Positions 1-7,175 of a stretch of DNA of 64,000 nucleotides are shown here, in pieces. The first letter of the stretch is position 1; every line of letters starts with the position of its first letter. The DNA comes from Chitinophagaceae bacterium (GTDB taxonomy: Bacteria > Bacteroidota > Bacteroidia > Chitinophagales > Chitinophagaceae), in the NCBI GenBank assembly GCA_016713965.1, contig JADJOC010000005.1, positions 1 through 64,000 of the forward strand, given 5' to 3'. The translations under genes were made by a program, and so were the position numbers. The notes under the pieces are model-generated. The model saw only the letters and a list, made by a program, of their open reading frames with translations, made no database searches and was not told where the DNA came from.

Positions 1-217
1 GTAATTTTACATGTAAATTCTGTACCCCATATTCCCTTTATAACCTCTCCGAAGCATTTTCCCTTTGAACAACCTTGATAAAGGTTCCACCAATTACTCT
101 CTCGTAAAATTGATTTTAGATATACCTATACAGCAAATTACCATCCTTATCCGATTTTCATATCTTATCGGTGTAGGCTCTCTGCTTACTCAAAGCAATA
201 TATTCTTGGTTGTCCAT
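1..217 (-). pseudogene. interrupted hypothetical gene, cut by window edge
   Basis: Reading down from an ATG at 217 gives a protein-like sequence starting MDNQEYIALSKQRAY. It stays in one frame to the window edge but is crossed by TGA at codon 20 and two later TAA codons. The residues between the stops keep normal coding character (for example NQFYERVIGG), so this looks like a real gene that is broken, either in the genome or by sequence error. No family was recognised. It follows the 219-560 gene on the same strand with almost no gap. Confidence 0.35.
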
Positions 218-218
218 A

Positions 219-560
219 TTATAAATCTTTATTAAAACCCTTTTTATCACAACCCAGATATTTACCTAACATATACATAAATCCATACTTTAAATTAAAA
301 AATTCTACATAAATCCCTATTCTTCTATATAACCAATTTTTAATATAACCCTGACCCATCAATGATATTGAATTATTTTCAAGTAACTCCGGTTCCCCGT
401 CATCTTCCACATAAATGGTACATTAAACACTGTGTCATATCACATTATCTGCTTATTGTCCATGTATTTTTGGTTTATCATAAAACAAAATATTTAGGCT
501 GTGAGTTTTTAATTCAATAATTAATCTATTATACTCTTCTATCCATTCCACGGAATTCAT
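219..560 (-). pseudogene. frameshifted hypothetical gene
   Basis: An ATG at 560 opens MNSVEWIEEYNRLIIELKTH and runs into a stop near 455. The reading continues in another frame to a clean 63-residue C-terminal part at 219-410 containing DDGEPELLENNSISLMGQG. The parts join as one gene of about 110 residues only if at least one indel is repaired. The function is unknown. It belongs to the run of damaged minus-strand genes from 1 to 2600. Confidence 0.4.
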
Positions 561-602
561 ACCCTCCCATCCCAATATCTCTTTATTGCTTCACATAAAT
601 CT

Positions 603-802
603 TTAAACCTTTGATCTTTCAAAAATATTCAGTGTATCCCCATTGGTGGTTTTTAAGTCTATGTAATCTTATTTGTCATCTTTTTATTTAAATTGATACC
701 GTGCCATAACCTACGATTCTGGATACTTATATTCCCTGTTAGTTGGCCATTTGGAATATCGTAAATATCGTAGCATCCCGTAACGTAATTGTAGAATTTA
801 CC
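603..802 (-). pseudogene. frameshifted hypothetical gene
   Basis: The minus strand reads GKFYNYVTGCYDIYDIPNGQ, then NRRLWHGINLNKK, shifts frame at an A-rich tract, and ends DYIDLKTTNGDTLNIFERSKV before a stop at 603. The sharp change of frame inside good coding sequence points to an indel. No start codon was assigned because the upstream part at 803-1029 is itself unreadable. The function is unknown; the WHG and DIYDIPNG strings are typical of small phage or host accessory proteins but are not diagnostic. Confidence 0.35.
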
Positions 803-1029
803 TTAATTCTTAATTTTTTAAATAAGGAGGCAGCCAAACAACTAACCACCTCTAAGTATTAACAACTGAAAAACAACTTATTTTAAAATACTTTTACCTA
901 ATGATTGTAATGCTGATTAATCAAAATTTCAACCGTTTCACAAATTTGGAGAAAAATTATCCAAAACAAAAGAACCTTCCACCCTTTGCTACTCTGACAT
1001 CCTTTAATTGAATACTCCTGTAACCTTTT

Positions 1030-1383
1030 CTAATTCGTTGTGTAGTTAATGTTGTTGTTCATTGGATTGACTTTTAAGTATTCTTCAAACACATCATCAT
1101 TTGAAATAATGTTTATTATCATCTTCATTTTCACATCTAATAAAAAAAACTTGCCTTCTATATCACTAACAAAAAATGAAAAATCCGGTTTCATGAAACA
1201 ATGTGTAAAAATCAATAGCTACCTCTTTGGCGTGTTCATCTACTTTGCTGATTTTATTTCACCAAACCTCCCATTCAACGCATTCGAACCACTATACAAA
1301 CTATTATTGGATAATACTTTTAGTTTAGTTTCATCATAGATTGTATTTAATTTTTTGAAATTCAATATATTTTCATCATCCAT
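1030..1383 (-). pseudogene. frameshifted hypothetical gene
   Basis: Begins MDDENILNFKKLNTIYDETK at 1383, changes frame near 1220 after ALNGRFGEIKSAK, and ends with a 61-residue stretch containing FSFFVSDIEGKFFLLDVKMK and closing INYTTN. Repairing one or two single-base indels would give a protein of about 117 residues. The alternation of hydrophobic strands with FFVSDIEGKFFLLD suggests a small beta-rich protein. No family was recognised. Confidence 0.4.
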
Positions 1384-1417
1384 TAAAAAATTGAGCCATT
1401 ATTTTCTCTTGAATAAG

Positions 1418-1654
1418 TTAATCTTTATGTAATACATCTTTTGTATAAATTTTGTTAAATGTTTCATCTGTTACTCCTTCCAAAGATGTCTCTAAACGAA
1501 CACCTCTTGCATATCCTACCAAACCCATATAATAACTTTCTTTTACTTTGCATGATATGTATACCTTTAACCACTATACTTTCTTTACCTATTTTTAAAA
1601 AGTCTCTGTATATATGGGAGAATAATCGTGGAAGTTAATTTCTTCTTTAGTCAT
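1418..1654 (-). pseudogene. frameshifted hypothetical gene
   Basis: Starts MTKEEINFHDYSPIYTETF at 1654, shifts at a run of T to LKIGKESIVVKGIH, then shifts again to MGLVGYARGVRLETSLEGVT and ends KDVLHKD at 1418. At least two indels are needed, both beside short homopolymers. The repaired length is about 78 residues. The function is unknown. Confidence 0.4.
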
Positions 1655-1751
1655 CATCAACTATTTTGTATTTTTTCTTGGATTTTACCTCCACAGTATC
1701 ACTCGTAAACATTTACTTAAATTAATTTGATAATTAAATATTGTTTTTCTG

Positions 1752-1971
1752 TCATTCCAACACTTGTATATAGATGAAGAAATTTATATTCTCTCTTTCT
1801 TCTTCCTTTAGTTTAAACCATCCAGGATTGTTTCTAATTACATCAACGGATAATTATTCTCATTTTGTTTATGAAGATAACCCATTGAGTTAGTACCAGT
1901 TCTATAAATTCATCTCCAGCTTTAAACGAAAAATATATCTTTTTGTAGTAGCTGTAAGTCCTTGGTTTCAT
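1752..1971 (-). pseudogene. frameshifted hypothetical gene
   Basis: Starts MKPRTYSYYKKIYFSFKAGD at 1971, continues in a second frame as GTNSMGYLHKQNENNYPL and in a third as DVIRNNPGWFKLKEEEREN, ending at 1752. Three coding-quality pieces in three frames within 220 bases is the clearest example of the damage in this part of the window. The function is unknown. Confidence 0.45.
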
Positions 1972-1980
1972 GGTTGTTAA

Positions 1981-2070
1981 TTATAGTTTCTGCAAAAAAA
2001 TAAATTGATCCAATAGAAAATAACATGCAAAAATCCAAGCAGATAAAGTAAATATTTTATTAAATGGCAT
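1981..2070 (-). CDS. 29-residue membrane peptide
   Basis: An intact short frame MPFNKIFTLSAWIFACYFLL followed by DQFIFLQKL. Nearly the whole peptide is one hydrophobic segment, so it would be a single-span membrane peptide. It sits 9 bases before the 1971 gene start on the same strand. It is too short for firm support. Confidence 0.3.
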   Translation of the reverse strand: MPFNKIFTLSAWIFACYFLLDQFIFLQKL

Positions 2071-2262
2071 TATCCACAATATATATTTAAAAGAAAAACC
2101 CAAGGCAAAAAAACAAACTTGTATTTTTATACAGCCCCCCCATATTTTGTTTAACTTACTTTCTCAATACAGTTTCTTCTTCATCAAGTAACCCTAATCC
2201 AATCCCCAATCATTTCTATATAGGGTACTTTCTTAACCTTTACTTTCATTAGTATTTTTTAT

Positions 2263-2375
2263 TTAAGTAATTATAATGTCGTACTGGAACAACATCATTT
2301 CTTTACCATACACAACAAAAAACCCAATTGAGGTTATCGCACCACCAAGTTTTTTTTGTTTTTCGTTTAATGGGC
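2263..2375 (-). pseudogene. fragment of frameshifted gene
   Basis: The minus strand reads NEKQKKLGGAITSIGFFVVY then GKEMMLFQYDIIIT and stops at 2263. The upstream start lies in another frame: the string around 2375 (GGCCC before the A-runs) reads sensibly as DLGPLNEKQKK only if one G is added. The product is unknown; it may be a cytoplasmic domain of about 50 residues or more. Confidence 0.35.
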
Positions 2376-2426
2376 CAAATCACATGGTGTGCAGCATATA
2401 TCATTATTTTCATTTTAAAAGTTGGT

Positions 2427-2570
2427 TTATATGTTTTTAGTACAGCTTTTTTCTACCAATTTTAACAATGGTATTCCTGTTTCTTTTCGTTCCCGTAGAA
2501 TTTTATATGGATTGATAAACCAATGGTGTTTCCCAACAAACTGTTTTTCTTCATGGTGTAAAGATTAACA
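2427..2570 (-). pseudogene. fragment of hypothetical gene
   Basis: Reads HHEEKQFVGKHHWFINPYKI then LRERKETGIPLLKLVEKSCT and stops at 2427. There is no ATG in frame before the upstream stop, so the start is missing or displaced by an indel. The dense charged and aromatic composition and good codon use support real coding sequence. The function is unknown. It lies just downstream of the terminator and tRNA on the minus strand. Confidence 0.35.
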
Positions 2571-2621
2571 CTTATTTCTACACGTTTCCAAATTATTTCT
2601 CAAATATTTTTAAATAAAAAG

Positions 2622-2647
2622 CCCCGCCAAGTAGAAACTTGCAGGGG
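2622..2647 (-). terminator. rho-independent terminator (minus)
   Basis: On the minus strand CCCCTGCAAGT and ACTTGGCGGGG pair around a TTCT loop (one mismatch) and run directly into CTTTTTATTT. It lies 52 bases beyond the 3' end of the tRNA, so it most likely ends the tRNA transcript. Confidence 0.75.
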
Positions 2648-2698
2648 ATGTAATTATTATTTTAACCTAAAACTAACAAAACAATATAAGATTATTTG

Positions 2699-2769
2699 CA
2701 AAGGTTAAAGAAATCGAACCTCTTCCATGCAAGGTTTTGGAGACCTGCTGCTTCCTTAAACCAACCCCT
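2699..2769 (-). tRNA. tRNA-Trp (anticodon CCA), imperfect
   Basis: On the minus strand the acceptor AGGGGTT pairs with AACCTTT, the D stem is GTTT/AAGC, the anticodon loop is CTCCAAA (anticodon CCA) and the T arm contains GGTTCGATT with stem AGAGG/TCTTT. The anticodon stem reads GCAGGT against ACCTTGC: one A is missing compared with the perfect partner GCAAGGT. The gene is 71 bases, slightly short. The missing base matches the indel-rich state of the neighbouring genes, so it may be a sequence error. CCA is not encoded. Confidence 0.65.
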
Positions 2770-2984
2770 ATATCACGGGACAAATTCTTAACTACTCTTA
2801 GATTTGGCAATACATAAAAAAAGATTAACCTTAAAAGATGTTTTACTGTACCTTTTACACAAAATGTTGTGTATTCACAATTGCATAGGAGTGAGTGTAA
2901 ATAAAAAACCACATTAATCAGCCACACGCTTACTTCCCATATTATATAGCTTTTACAAAAAAAGCCATTTAAACATTCTTTCAC

Positions 2985-3485
2985 GCTTCCCCCGTGTTTA
3001 TGCGAGGCCTACGTTGTTGGGGTTTCGTTTTTTTAGAAAAGGGGGTGGGTCGCTTTTTTTGTTTGTATTAGCCTGTTAGTCAATTAGTTGCGCTGCTTAT
3101 GGGTGATGGGATAAGGGCATGAGTAGTTAGTTATGTTGATGTGCTGGGGCTGGGTATTGGCATTGGTTGGGGTATCATACTACTACTTAATAGCGGTGTG
3201 GGGTAATAGGGTTTGATTTAAGGCAGGGTAATGGTGGGTGTAGTAGGGTAGGCAGGGGGAGTGAATTATCGGGGCGTGGTGTGGCTGCAATTGCGTTGTT
3301 GGTCATTAGGTTGGGTAATGGGCATGGTGATAGCCTGTGGTATAGCGTGAACTGGTAAACATTAATTGATAGTTGGGGCAACTGTGTGGAATTTCCAGAC
3401 TGTTCGGGGTCTTGGATTGGTATCTCCTAATCTAGGGGATATTGGGTGATTCTATGTTGATGGGAATTTTACGATCGAGAAAATA
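2985..3485. other. gene-free G/T-rich region between divergent units
   Basis: About 500 bases with no credible gene. From about 3020 to 3430 the + strand is strongly enriched in G and T with few C, with many GGG and GGGG runs (for example gtgggtcg, ttggggta). Genes to the left are on the minus strand and genes to the right on the plus strand, so this is a divergence point. A weak hairpin GGTATCTCC/GGGGATATT lies near 3420-3456. It could be a replication origin, a terminus or promoter DNA; nothing decides which. Confidence 0.5.
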
Positions 3486-3530
3486 GGGTATTTCTACTCT
3501 TGTTTGTAGCTACATTTCGCCTTATCTTTG
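3486..3530 (+). promoter_or_regulatory. early promoter, operator X
   Basis: GGGTA-TTTC-TACTC (3486-3499) is a near-palindrome. It is followed at once by TTG (3500-3502, -33 element), exactly 20 bases, then TATCTTTG (3523-3530), a perfect TAnnTTTG -7 box of the Bacteroidota type. The same arrangement recurs at 3802, 5156, 5990 and 22277. Transcription should start near 3536, which places the first gene's start at 3563. Confidence 0.75.
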
Positions 3531-3562
3531 CTCTATCATTAACAACTAAACAACAACGCAAA

Positions 3563-3802
3563 ATGAAAACAGTACTAATTATTATCGCTCTATTGGTTAG
3601 CTTACAATCTATCGCATGTGGGGATCATGGGAAAAAAGGGAAAAAAAATAAACACTCTAAATTGCCTCCTCTAGAATTAAGATGTACGGAATGTAATAAA
3701 TGGAGCGTAAAAGATGAAGAATATTGCTGGACGCATAGCCCGTATAAATTAGAATTAAAAGAATTGAGAGAGAAAGCAGCAAAATTACGCATCAAAAAAT
3801 AG
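3563..3802 (+). CDS. small lipoprotein-like protein with zinc motif
   Basis: 79 residues. The ATG at 3563 is chosen because earlier possible starts lie inside the promoter. The N-terminus MKTVLIIIALLVSLQSIACG is a signal peptide ending in a lipobox-like SIAC, so the product is probably an outer-surface or periplasmic lipoprotein. The mature part has CTEC and, 14 residues on, CWTH, the CxxC plus YCWxH pattern seen in many small Bacteroidota proteins that probably bind zinc. It is the first gene after the early promoter. A role such as superinfection exclusion is only a guess from location and export. Confidence 0.7.
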   Translation: MKTVLIIIALLVSLQSIACGDHGKKGKKNKHSKLPPLELRCTECNKWSVKDEEYCWTHSPYKLELKELREKAAKLRIKK

Positions 3803-3846
3803 AGTAGTTTTGCTCTATTAAGTTCAGAACTTTTGCACTACCTTTG
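3802..3846 (+). promoter_or_regulatory. early promoter with operators X and Y
   Basis: GAGTA-GTTT-TGCTC at 3802-3815 (extended arms AATAGAG/CTCTATT) occupies the operator X position. The -33 position reads TAT instead of TTG. The 20-base spacer contains the perfect palindrome AAGTTC-A-GAACTT (operator Y, 3820-3832), and TACCTTTG at 3839-3846 is the -7 box. It overlaps the stop codon of the 3563 gene. Confidence 0.7.
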
Positions 3847-3870
3847 ATTTATCAATTTAAAATAACAAAC

Positions 3871-4092
3871 ATGAAAAATAAAATAACTCTTTTGGAAATT
3901 GAAGCCAACGCTGCTAATAGCCTATTAACAGAAGAAGAATATAGTTTAGCCCTTTGGATTTTCTTATTGAATAAAGAAAATAAGAAAAATGTTTTAAGCC
4001 TTGCCAAAAACCTAAACATATACCCAAAACCTGCAAATGTTCATTATTCAATAATGAAAGAATTAACGATCCACATTAGTAATAACAATTAA
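3871..4092 (+). CDS. hypothetical protein
   Basis: 73 residues starting MKNKITLLEIEANAANSLLT. The ATG at 3871 lies about 25 bases after the -7 box; an earlier TTG falls inside the promoter. The sequence is helical and charged with no signal peptide or metal motif, so it is likely a small cytoplasmic protein of the early region. No family was recognised. Confidence 0.65.
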   Translation: MKNKITLLEIEANAANSLLTEEEYSLALWIFLLNKENKKNVLSLAKNLNIYPKPANVHYSIMKELTIHISNNN

Positions 4093-4118
4093 ACAACAAC
4101 AATTAAACAACAACAATT

Positions 4119-4268
4119 ATGAAAACAACATTATTAGCATTTCAAGAATTTAGACAACAATTTTTAGACAAACTTAAAATTGTAAGCCCTAGCCAACCGA
4201 ATAAATGGTATGAATTTCAAGCCGAATACGCTTATGAAGTTTATTTGAAAAGAGAAAACAGGATATAA
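4119..4268 (+). CDS. hypothetical protein, 49 aa
   Basis: A short intact frame beginning MKTTLLAFQEFRQQFLDKLK and ending KRENRI. The leader is made of repeated CAACAATTAAA units (4082-4118), the A/CAA-rich context also seen before the 6090 and 6378 starts. Aromatic and charged residues suggest a small soluble helical protein. No family was recognised. Confidence 0.55.
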   Translation: MKTTLLAFQEFRQQFLDKLKIVSPSQPNKWYEFQAEYAYEVYLKRENRI

Positions 4269-4308
4269 TTATAACAATAACAATTAAAACGTTTAAATCG
4301 TAACAACA

Positions 4309-4437
4309 ATGAAACTATTAAATTTAAAAACAGATTTACCATACTTAGCTAGGAAAAGCAAAGATGTAAATGAATTTTTAGAACATTGGAACATTACCCG
4401 TGAAAAATTAAATATCTTAAAAAATAATACATTTTAA
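4309..4437 (+). CDS. hypothetical protein, 42 aa
   Basis: A short frame MKLLNLKTDLPYLARKSKDV then NEFLEHWNITREKLN, preceded by the same CAA-rich leader. Spacing (about 20 bases to the next start) and codon use agree with the neighbouring genes. The function is unknown. Confidence 0.5.
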   Translation: MKLLNLKTDLPYLARKSKDVNEFLEHWNITREKLNILKNNTF

Positions 4438-4457
4438 AAATAAAAAACATATATAAA

Positions 4458-4877
4458 ATGAAAACAACAAAAGACTACACAATACGCCTTATTTGCGGAA
4501 TGATTTTATTTGCAGCACTATTTAGCTGTAAGGGTAATGGAACTACGGATACCCCATTATCTGAGATAACTGGCGAAGATAATTTTCACACTAAAATTAT
4601 AGACGGTTGTGAATATATATATAAATATTGTGGCTATCAGCGTGGTTATGTATTTACACACAAAGGAAATTGCAAAAACCATGACAATAAATACACACTT
4701 ATACAATCAGATTCACCACACTTACCTAATTATCACCCTGAAATAGATTTAATCAGCAATGATACAATCTATGTTAATTGGTATAGTAATGATAAAGCGC
4801 CGTTTTATGATGGTGAAGGAAATGTAATACCTGACAAAATAGTTAGGCTATTCGTACAATCAATCACAATTCGTTAA
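4458..4877 (+). CDS. lipoprotein, unknown function
   Basis: 139 residues. The N-terminus has a basic start, a hydrophobic stretch LICGMILFAALFSC and a lipobox LFSC followed by KGNG, so it should be lipidated and exported. The mature domain contains five cysteines (CEYIYKYCGYQ and CKN among them) and ends with a beta-rich stretch. It is the second lipoprotein-like product of the early region, which suggests early modification of the host surface. No homologue was recognised. Confidence 0.7.
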   Translation: MKTTKDYTIRLICGMILFAALFSCKGNGTTDTPLSEITGEDNFHTKIIDGCEYIYKYCGYQRGYVFTHKGNCKNHDNKYTLIQSDSPHLPNYHPEIDLISNDTIYVNWYSNDKAPFYDGEGNVIPDKIVRLFVQSITIR

Positions 4878-4936
4878 AATGACTAAGCCTGATACTGATT
4901 CTGTTAATAAATACTTTTACTTTAATAAATAATAAT

Positions 4937-5152
4937 ATGAAAAATTGTGTAGATAATAGATTAATTAAATATATGGAAGACAAACACAAACAAGACCTAG
5001 AAAACAATAAAAAAACAGATGTTATAATTGTTGATTTTGAATGTGAAGAAAATGGATACTATAAATACAGATTTTTACTCACAAAAAAGATTGATTCAGG
5101 TGATAAAATGAGTGAGATTTATGATGCAATATTAAAAATAGTCAATTCGTAA
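4937..5152 (+). CDS. hypothetical protein
   Basis: 71 residues starting MKNCVDNRLIKYMEDKHKQD, with a charged helical N-terminal half and a beta-rich half (VIIVDFECEENGYYKYRFLL). It is cytoplasmic by composition. It is the last gene before the structured RNA region; its stop lies just before the next operator X. No family was recognised. Confidence 0.6.
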   Translation: MKNCVDNRLIKYMEDKHKQDLENNKKTDVIIVDFECEENGYYKYRFLLTKKIDSGDKMSEIYDAILKIVNS

Positions 5153-5155
5153 ATC

Positions 5156-5200
5156 GAGTAGAAATACTCTTGTTTAAATAAAAAGCAGATATTATTTTTG
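5156..5200 (+). promoter_or_regulatory. early promoter, operator X
   Basis: Perfect palindrome GAGTA-GAAA-TACTC (5156-5169), TTG at 5170-5172, 20-base spacer, TATTTTTG at 5193-5200. No ATG-started gene lies within 220 bases downstream. The first thing transcribed is the structured element at 5317-5404. Confidence 0.75.
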
Positions 5201-5316
5201 CTTAATCAAAATATTCTTTTTAGAAACACATAGGAATTAAGGTCAAAATATTTTCTTGTTGCCGAAAACTGGTAATTTTTAACAACAATCGAGAAAATAG
5301 TAGGAAGCCATCCACG

Positions 5317-5404
5317 TTAAAAAGCGTAGGTTTCACATTATTCTATCGGTTGTGGGTATACCAGTACCTCGGCATCTGTAGGATTTGTGGCCTGCGCTTT
5401 TTAA
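5317..5404 (+). ncRNA. candidate structured small RNA or leader
   Basis: TTAAAAAGCGTAGG (5317-5330) pairs with CCTGCGCTTTTTAA (5391-5404) over 14 base pairs with a single G-U. The 60-base interior carries further short complementary stretches (CACA/TGTG, GGTA/TACC). The closing arm runs into TTTTTAATTTTT, so it could also end transcription. It lies 117 bases after an early promoter and 27 bases before the 5431 gene. It may be a free small RNA, a riboregulator or a transcription attenuator; no known class was recognised. Confidence 0.5.
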
Positions 5405-5430
5405 TTTTTAAACCCTAATCCCATACTAAA

Positions 5431-5616
5431 ATGAAATTATTACAAGAATTAAGAGAAGGCAAATCAGTCCCAAATTTAGATCAGTACATTTCTAATAATG
5501 TATTAAAGCAATTCGCTAAATCCAAATTCCACATACTTAATACTAGTCGAAGAGAACGTGTATTAGTATGGCAGGATTTGTATATAGATTACATTAACAA
5601 AAGAAATTCAAACTAA
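5431..5616 (+). CDS. hypothetical protein
   Basis: 61 residues starting MKLLQELREGKSVPNLDQYI. Basic and helical, with a WQDLYIDYINKRNSN C-terminus. It could be nucleic-acid binding by charge but carries no clear motif. It is preceded by the structured element that may control it. Confidence 0.6.
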   Translation: MKLLQELREGKSVPNLDQYISNNVLKQFAKSKFHILNTSRRERVLVWQDLYIDYINKRNSN

Positions 5617-5630
5617 TAAACCTTATTGTT

Positions 5631-5738
5631 ATGAATTACTTTAATAAACTTAAAAATAAACTGGCATTTTCAACAATACAACTCACTTGTATTCTTATTA
5701 TTATTTTAGCAATATTTATTTTTGTTTTAATTTTTTAG
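5631..5738 (+). CDS. 35-residue single-span membrane peptide
   Basis: MNYFNKLKNKLAFSTIQLTC followed by a continuous hydrophobic stretch ILIIILAIFIFVLIF to the end. It is a type of small membrane peptide common in phage early regions. Its stop codon overlaps the next operator Y. Confidence 0.5.
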   Translation: MNYFNKLKNKLAFSTIQLTCILIIILAIFIFVLIF

Positions 5739-5762
5739 TTCAGAACTTTTGCGCTATATTTA
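5737..5762 (+). promoter_or_regulatory. promoter with operator Y only
   Basis: AGTTCAGAACT (5737-5747) lies at exactly the same distance from the -7 box TATATTTA (5755-5762) as in the copies at 3820 and 6008. The operator X palindrome is absent and the -33 region is only T-rich. The downstream ATG at 5767 would be almost leaderless. Confidence 0.6.
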
Positions 5763-5766
5763 CAAT

Positions 5767-5970
5767 ATGAAAAAGAAAAAACAACTTTATGCTGGTACTT
5801 ATATCTCAGTAAGGGAATTTGTCAATTCAGGTAAATTACTTAATAATAATCAACAACCAGTAACTGAAACTTATGTTTACAGGCTTATACGTAACTTCCA
5901 AGAAGGTAAAAGAGATAACCTGCCTTTTGAATATATAAGACTAGGGCAAATAATTAGGATTAAACAGTAA
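5767..5970 (+). CDS. small putative DNA-binding protein
   Basis: 67 residues, ATG at 5767, basic throughout. The sequence YISVREFVNSGK, then TETYVYRLIRNFQEGKRDNL, resembles the short winged-helix layout of excisionase/MerR-like small proteins (helix, turn, YRLI recognition-like helix, then a strand-rich end GQIIRIKQ). This assignment is tentative. Its own promoter carries operator Y, so it is a candidate autoregulator of the early promoter family. Confidence 0.5.
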   Translation: MKKKKQLYAGTYISVREFVNSGKLLNNNQQPVTETYVYRLIRNFQEGKRDNLPFEYIRLGQIIRIKQ

Positions 5971-5989
5971 TATTACTATTAATAAAATA

Positions 5990-6034
5990 GGGTAAACATA
6001 CTCTTGTAAGTTCAGAACTTTTGCACTACCTTTG
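5990..6034 (+). promoter_or_regulatory. early promoter with operators X and Y
   Basis: GGGTA-AACA-TACTC (5990-6003), TTG (6004-6006), a 20-base spacer holding the perfect AAGTTCAGAACTT palindrome (6008-6020), and TACCTTTG (6027-6034). It is the most complete copy of the family. It drives the genes from 6090 onward. Confidence 0.8.
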
Positions 6035-6089
6035 ATTTATCAAACTGAAATAATAACAACAATTTTTAAACAACTAAAAATAACAAACA

Positions 6090-6320
6090 ATGAAAACTTA
6101 CGAAGGAACAATGACAATAAAATGGTATAAAAATCATAGTGGAGATTGCAGACCATTAACAATTGATTGCAAAGACAAAATAGAATTAAATAAAGAGTTA
6201 AAAAGAATTACAGAAGCATACAAAACTCTTGGCGATTCTCCCGAATATCATCTTGCTAAATCTTGCAACATTGGTACTCCTGCATTTAGTGTGAATTTTG
6301 ATTTATCTCAAAGAAAATAA
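6090..6320 (+). CDS. hypothetical protein
   Basis: 76 residues starting MKTYEGTMTIKWYKNHSGDC. There is an N-terminal beta pair, then a charged helix (KIELNKELKRITEAYKTLG), then a short beta end. A cytoplasmic small alpha/beta protein. The leader between promoter and start is A/CAA-rich. No family was recognised. Confidence 0.65.
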   Translation: MKTYEGTMTIKWYKNHSGDCRPLTIDCKDKIELNKELKRITEAYKTLGDSPEYHLAKSCNIGTPAFSVNFDLSQRK

Positions 6321-6377
6321 CACCAATTTATTAAATAAAAACAACAATAATTTTAAACAACTAAAAAACAACAAACA

Positions 6378-6668
6378 ATGAAAAAAGTAATCTTAACAAT
6401 CGCAGTAGCTTTATTCTCAATCGTAGGAGTAAACGCTCAAAAAGTAACAACTGATGCTAATGGTAATTATGTAGCAGTTAAAAGTGAAAGAGTAAAAGCA
6501 GAGGCAAAAGAAACTGGCAAAACTTATACAGATGCAAAAGGTGTAGTGTATAATGTAATGCAATCAGCAAATGGTAAACTATTTGTTATCAAAACCAGCA
6601 AAAATACTGGTAATGAATATAAAATGTACTTAAAAACAGAGGAAGAACAAACAACGGCTAAAAACTAG
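6378..6668 (+). CDS. secreted/periplasmic small protein
   Basis: 96 residues with a clear signal peptide MKKVILTIAVALFSIVGVNA followed by Q, the usual Bacteroidota cleavage context. The mature part is lysine-rich with TDANGNYVAV and TDAKGVVYNVMQSANGKLFV, two similar strand-turn-strand units. It is likely periplasmic. It resembles small host proteins of the same build, so host origin is possible. A weak CCCC/GGGG hairpin follows at about 6680-6713. Confidence 0.65.
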   Translation: MKKVILTIAVALFSIVGVNAQKVTTDANGNYVAVKSERVKAEAKETGKTYTDAKGVVYNVMQSANGKLFVIKTSKNTGNEYKMYLKTEEEQTTAKN

Positions 6669-6741
6669 TTTTCATAGAGCAATCCCCTCTTAAATGTTTC
6701 TACATTATGGGGGCTTATTTTAAATCATTAATCAAATTATT

Positions 6742-6918
6742 ATGGAAAATAAAATAACAAAAATAACTTTAGAGGATTATAAAACATTTCAATCTTTACA
6801 TATTTGTGGAGATGCCGAAACAATATCAAAAATATTGCAATATATAAGCGTGTTAAACAATATTAATAATACGCAAATAATTATGCCTAACATTAATGCT
6901 GCCATAACCAAAAATTAA
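6742..6918 (+). CDS. hypothetical protein, 58 aa
   Basis: An intact frame starting MENKITKITLEDYKTFQSLH and ending INAAITKN, just 5 bases before the 6924 start. Helical, with no motif recognised. Codon use and spacing match its neighbours. Confidence 0.55.
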   Translation: MENKITKITLEDYKTFQSLHICGDAETISKILQYISVLNNINNTQIIMPNINAAITKN

Positions 6919-6923
6919 TAATC

Positions 6924-7163
6924 ATGGATACCCTACAAAAAGCAATTAAAGAACTTAAAAAAGTAAAAAAAGAAAAACAATTAGGGGTATTTAATTACTT
7001 GGACACCGAATTTACTTTAAAATTTATAGCCCAACAGGCTTTGGATATTGATGCAAATGGGAATAGCTATGGCACTAAAACACAAAAAATAGCTTACCAT
7101 AGTGCTATTAATCAATTTGGAGAACCTTTAGTTAATGCAGCTATTGAACTTTACAACTCTTAA
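6924..7163 (+). CDS. hypothetical protein
   Basis: 79 residues starting MDTLQKAIKELKKVKKEKQL. A lysine-rich N-terminal helix, then a mixed domain with FNYLDTEFTLKFIAQQALDI. No export signal or metal site. It is the second gene of a four-gene run 6742-7601 with short gaps. The function is unknown. Confidence 0.6.
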   Translation: MDTLQKAIKELKKVKKEKQLGVFNYLDTEFTLKFIAQQALDIDANGNSYGTKTQKIAYHSAINQFGEPLVNAAIELYNS

Positions 7164-7175
7164 AATTATAATAAA

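Noticed and set aside
1..217. alternative genetic code (stops read as sense)
   Set aside because: All long genes elsewhere end at TAA, TAG and TGA in compact, overlapping arrangements, so the standard code holds; local stops are better explained by damage.
2940..2965. possible tRNA-Tyr anticodon loop (TTGTAAA on minus)
   Set aside because: No T-loop GTTCGA or acceptor pairing nearby.
2673..2984. 103-residue minus-strand reading frame
   Set aside because: It runs straight through the tRNA-Trp and has atypical composition, so it is likely chance.
3187..3381. 64-residue proline-rich minus frame
   Set aside because: Produced by the G/T bias of the + strand; no start context and not protein-like.
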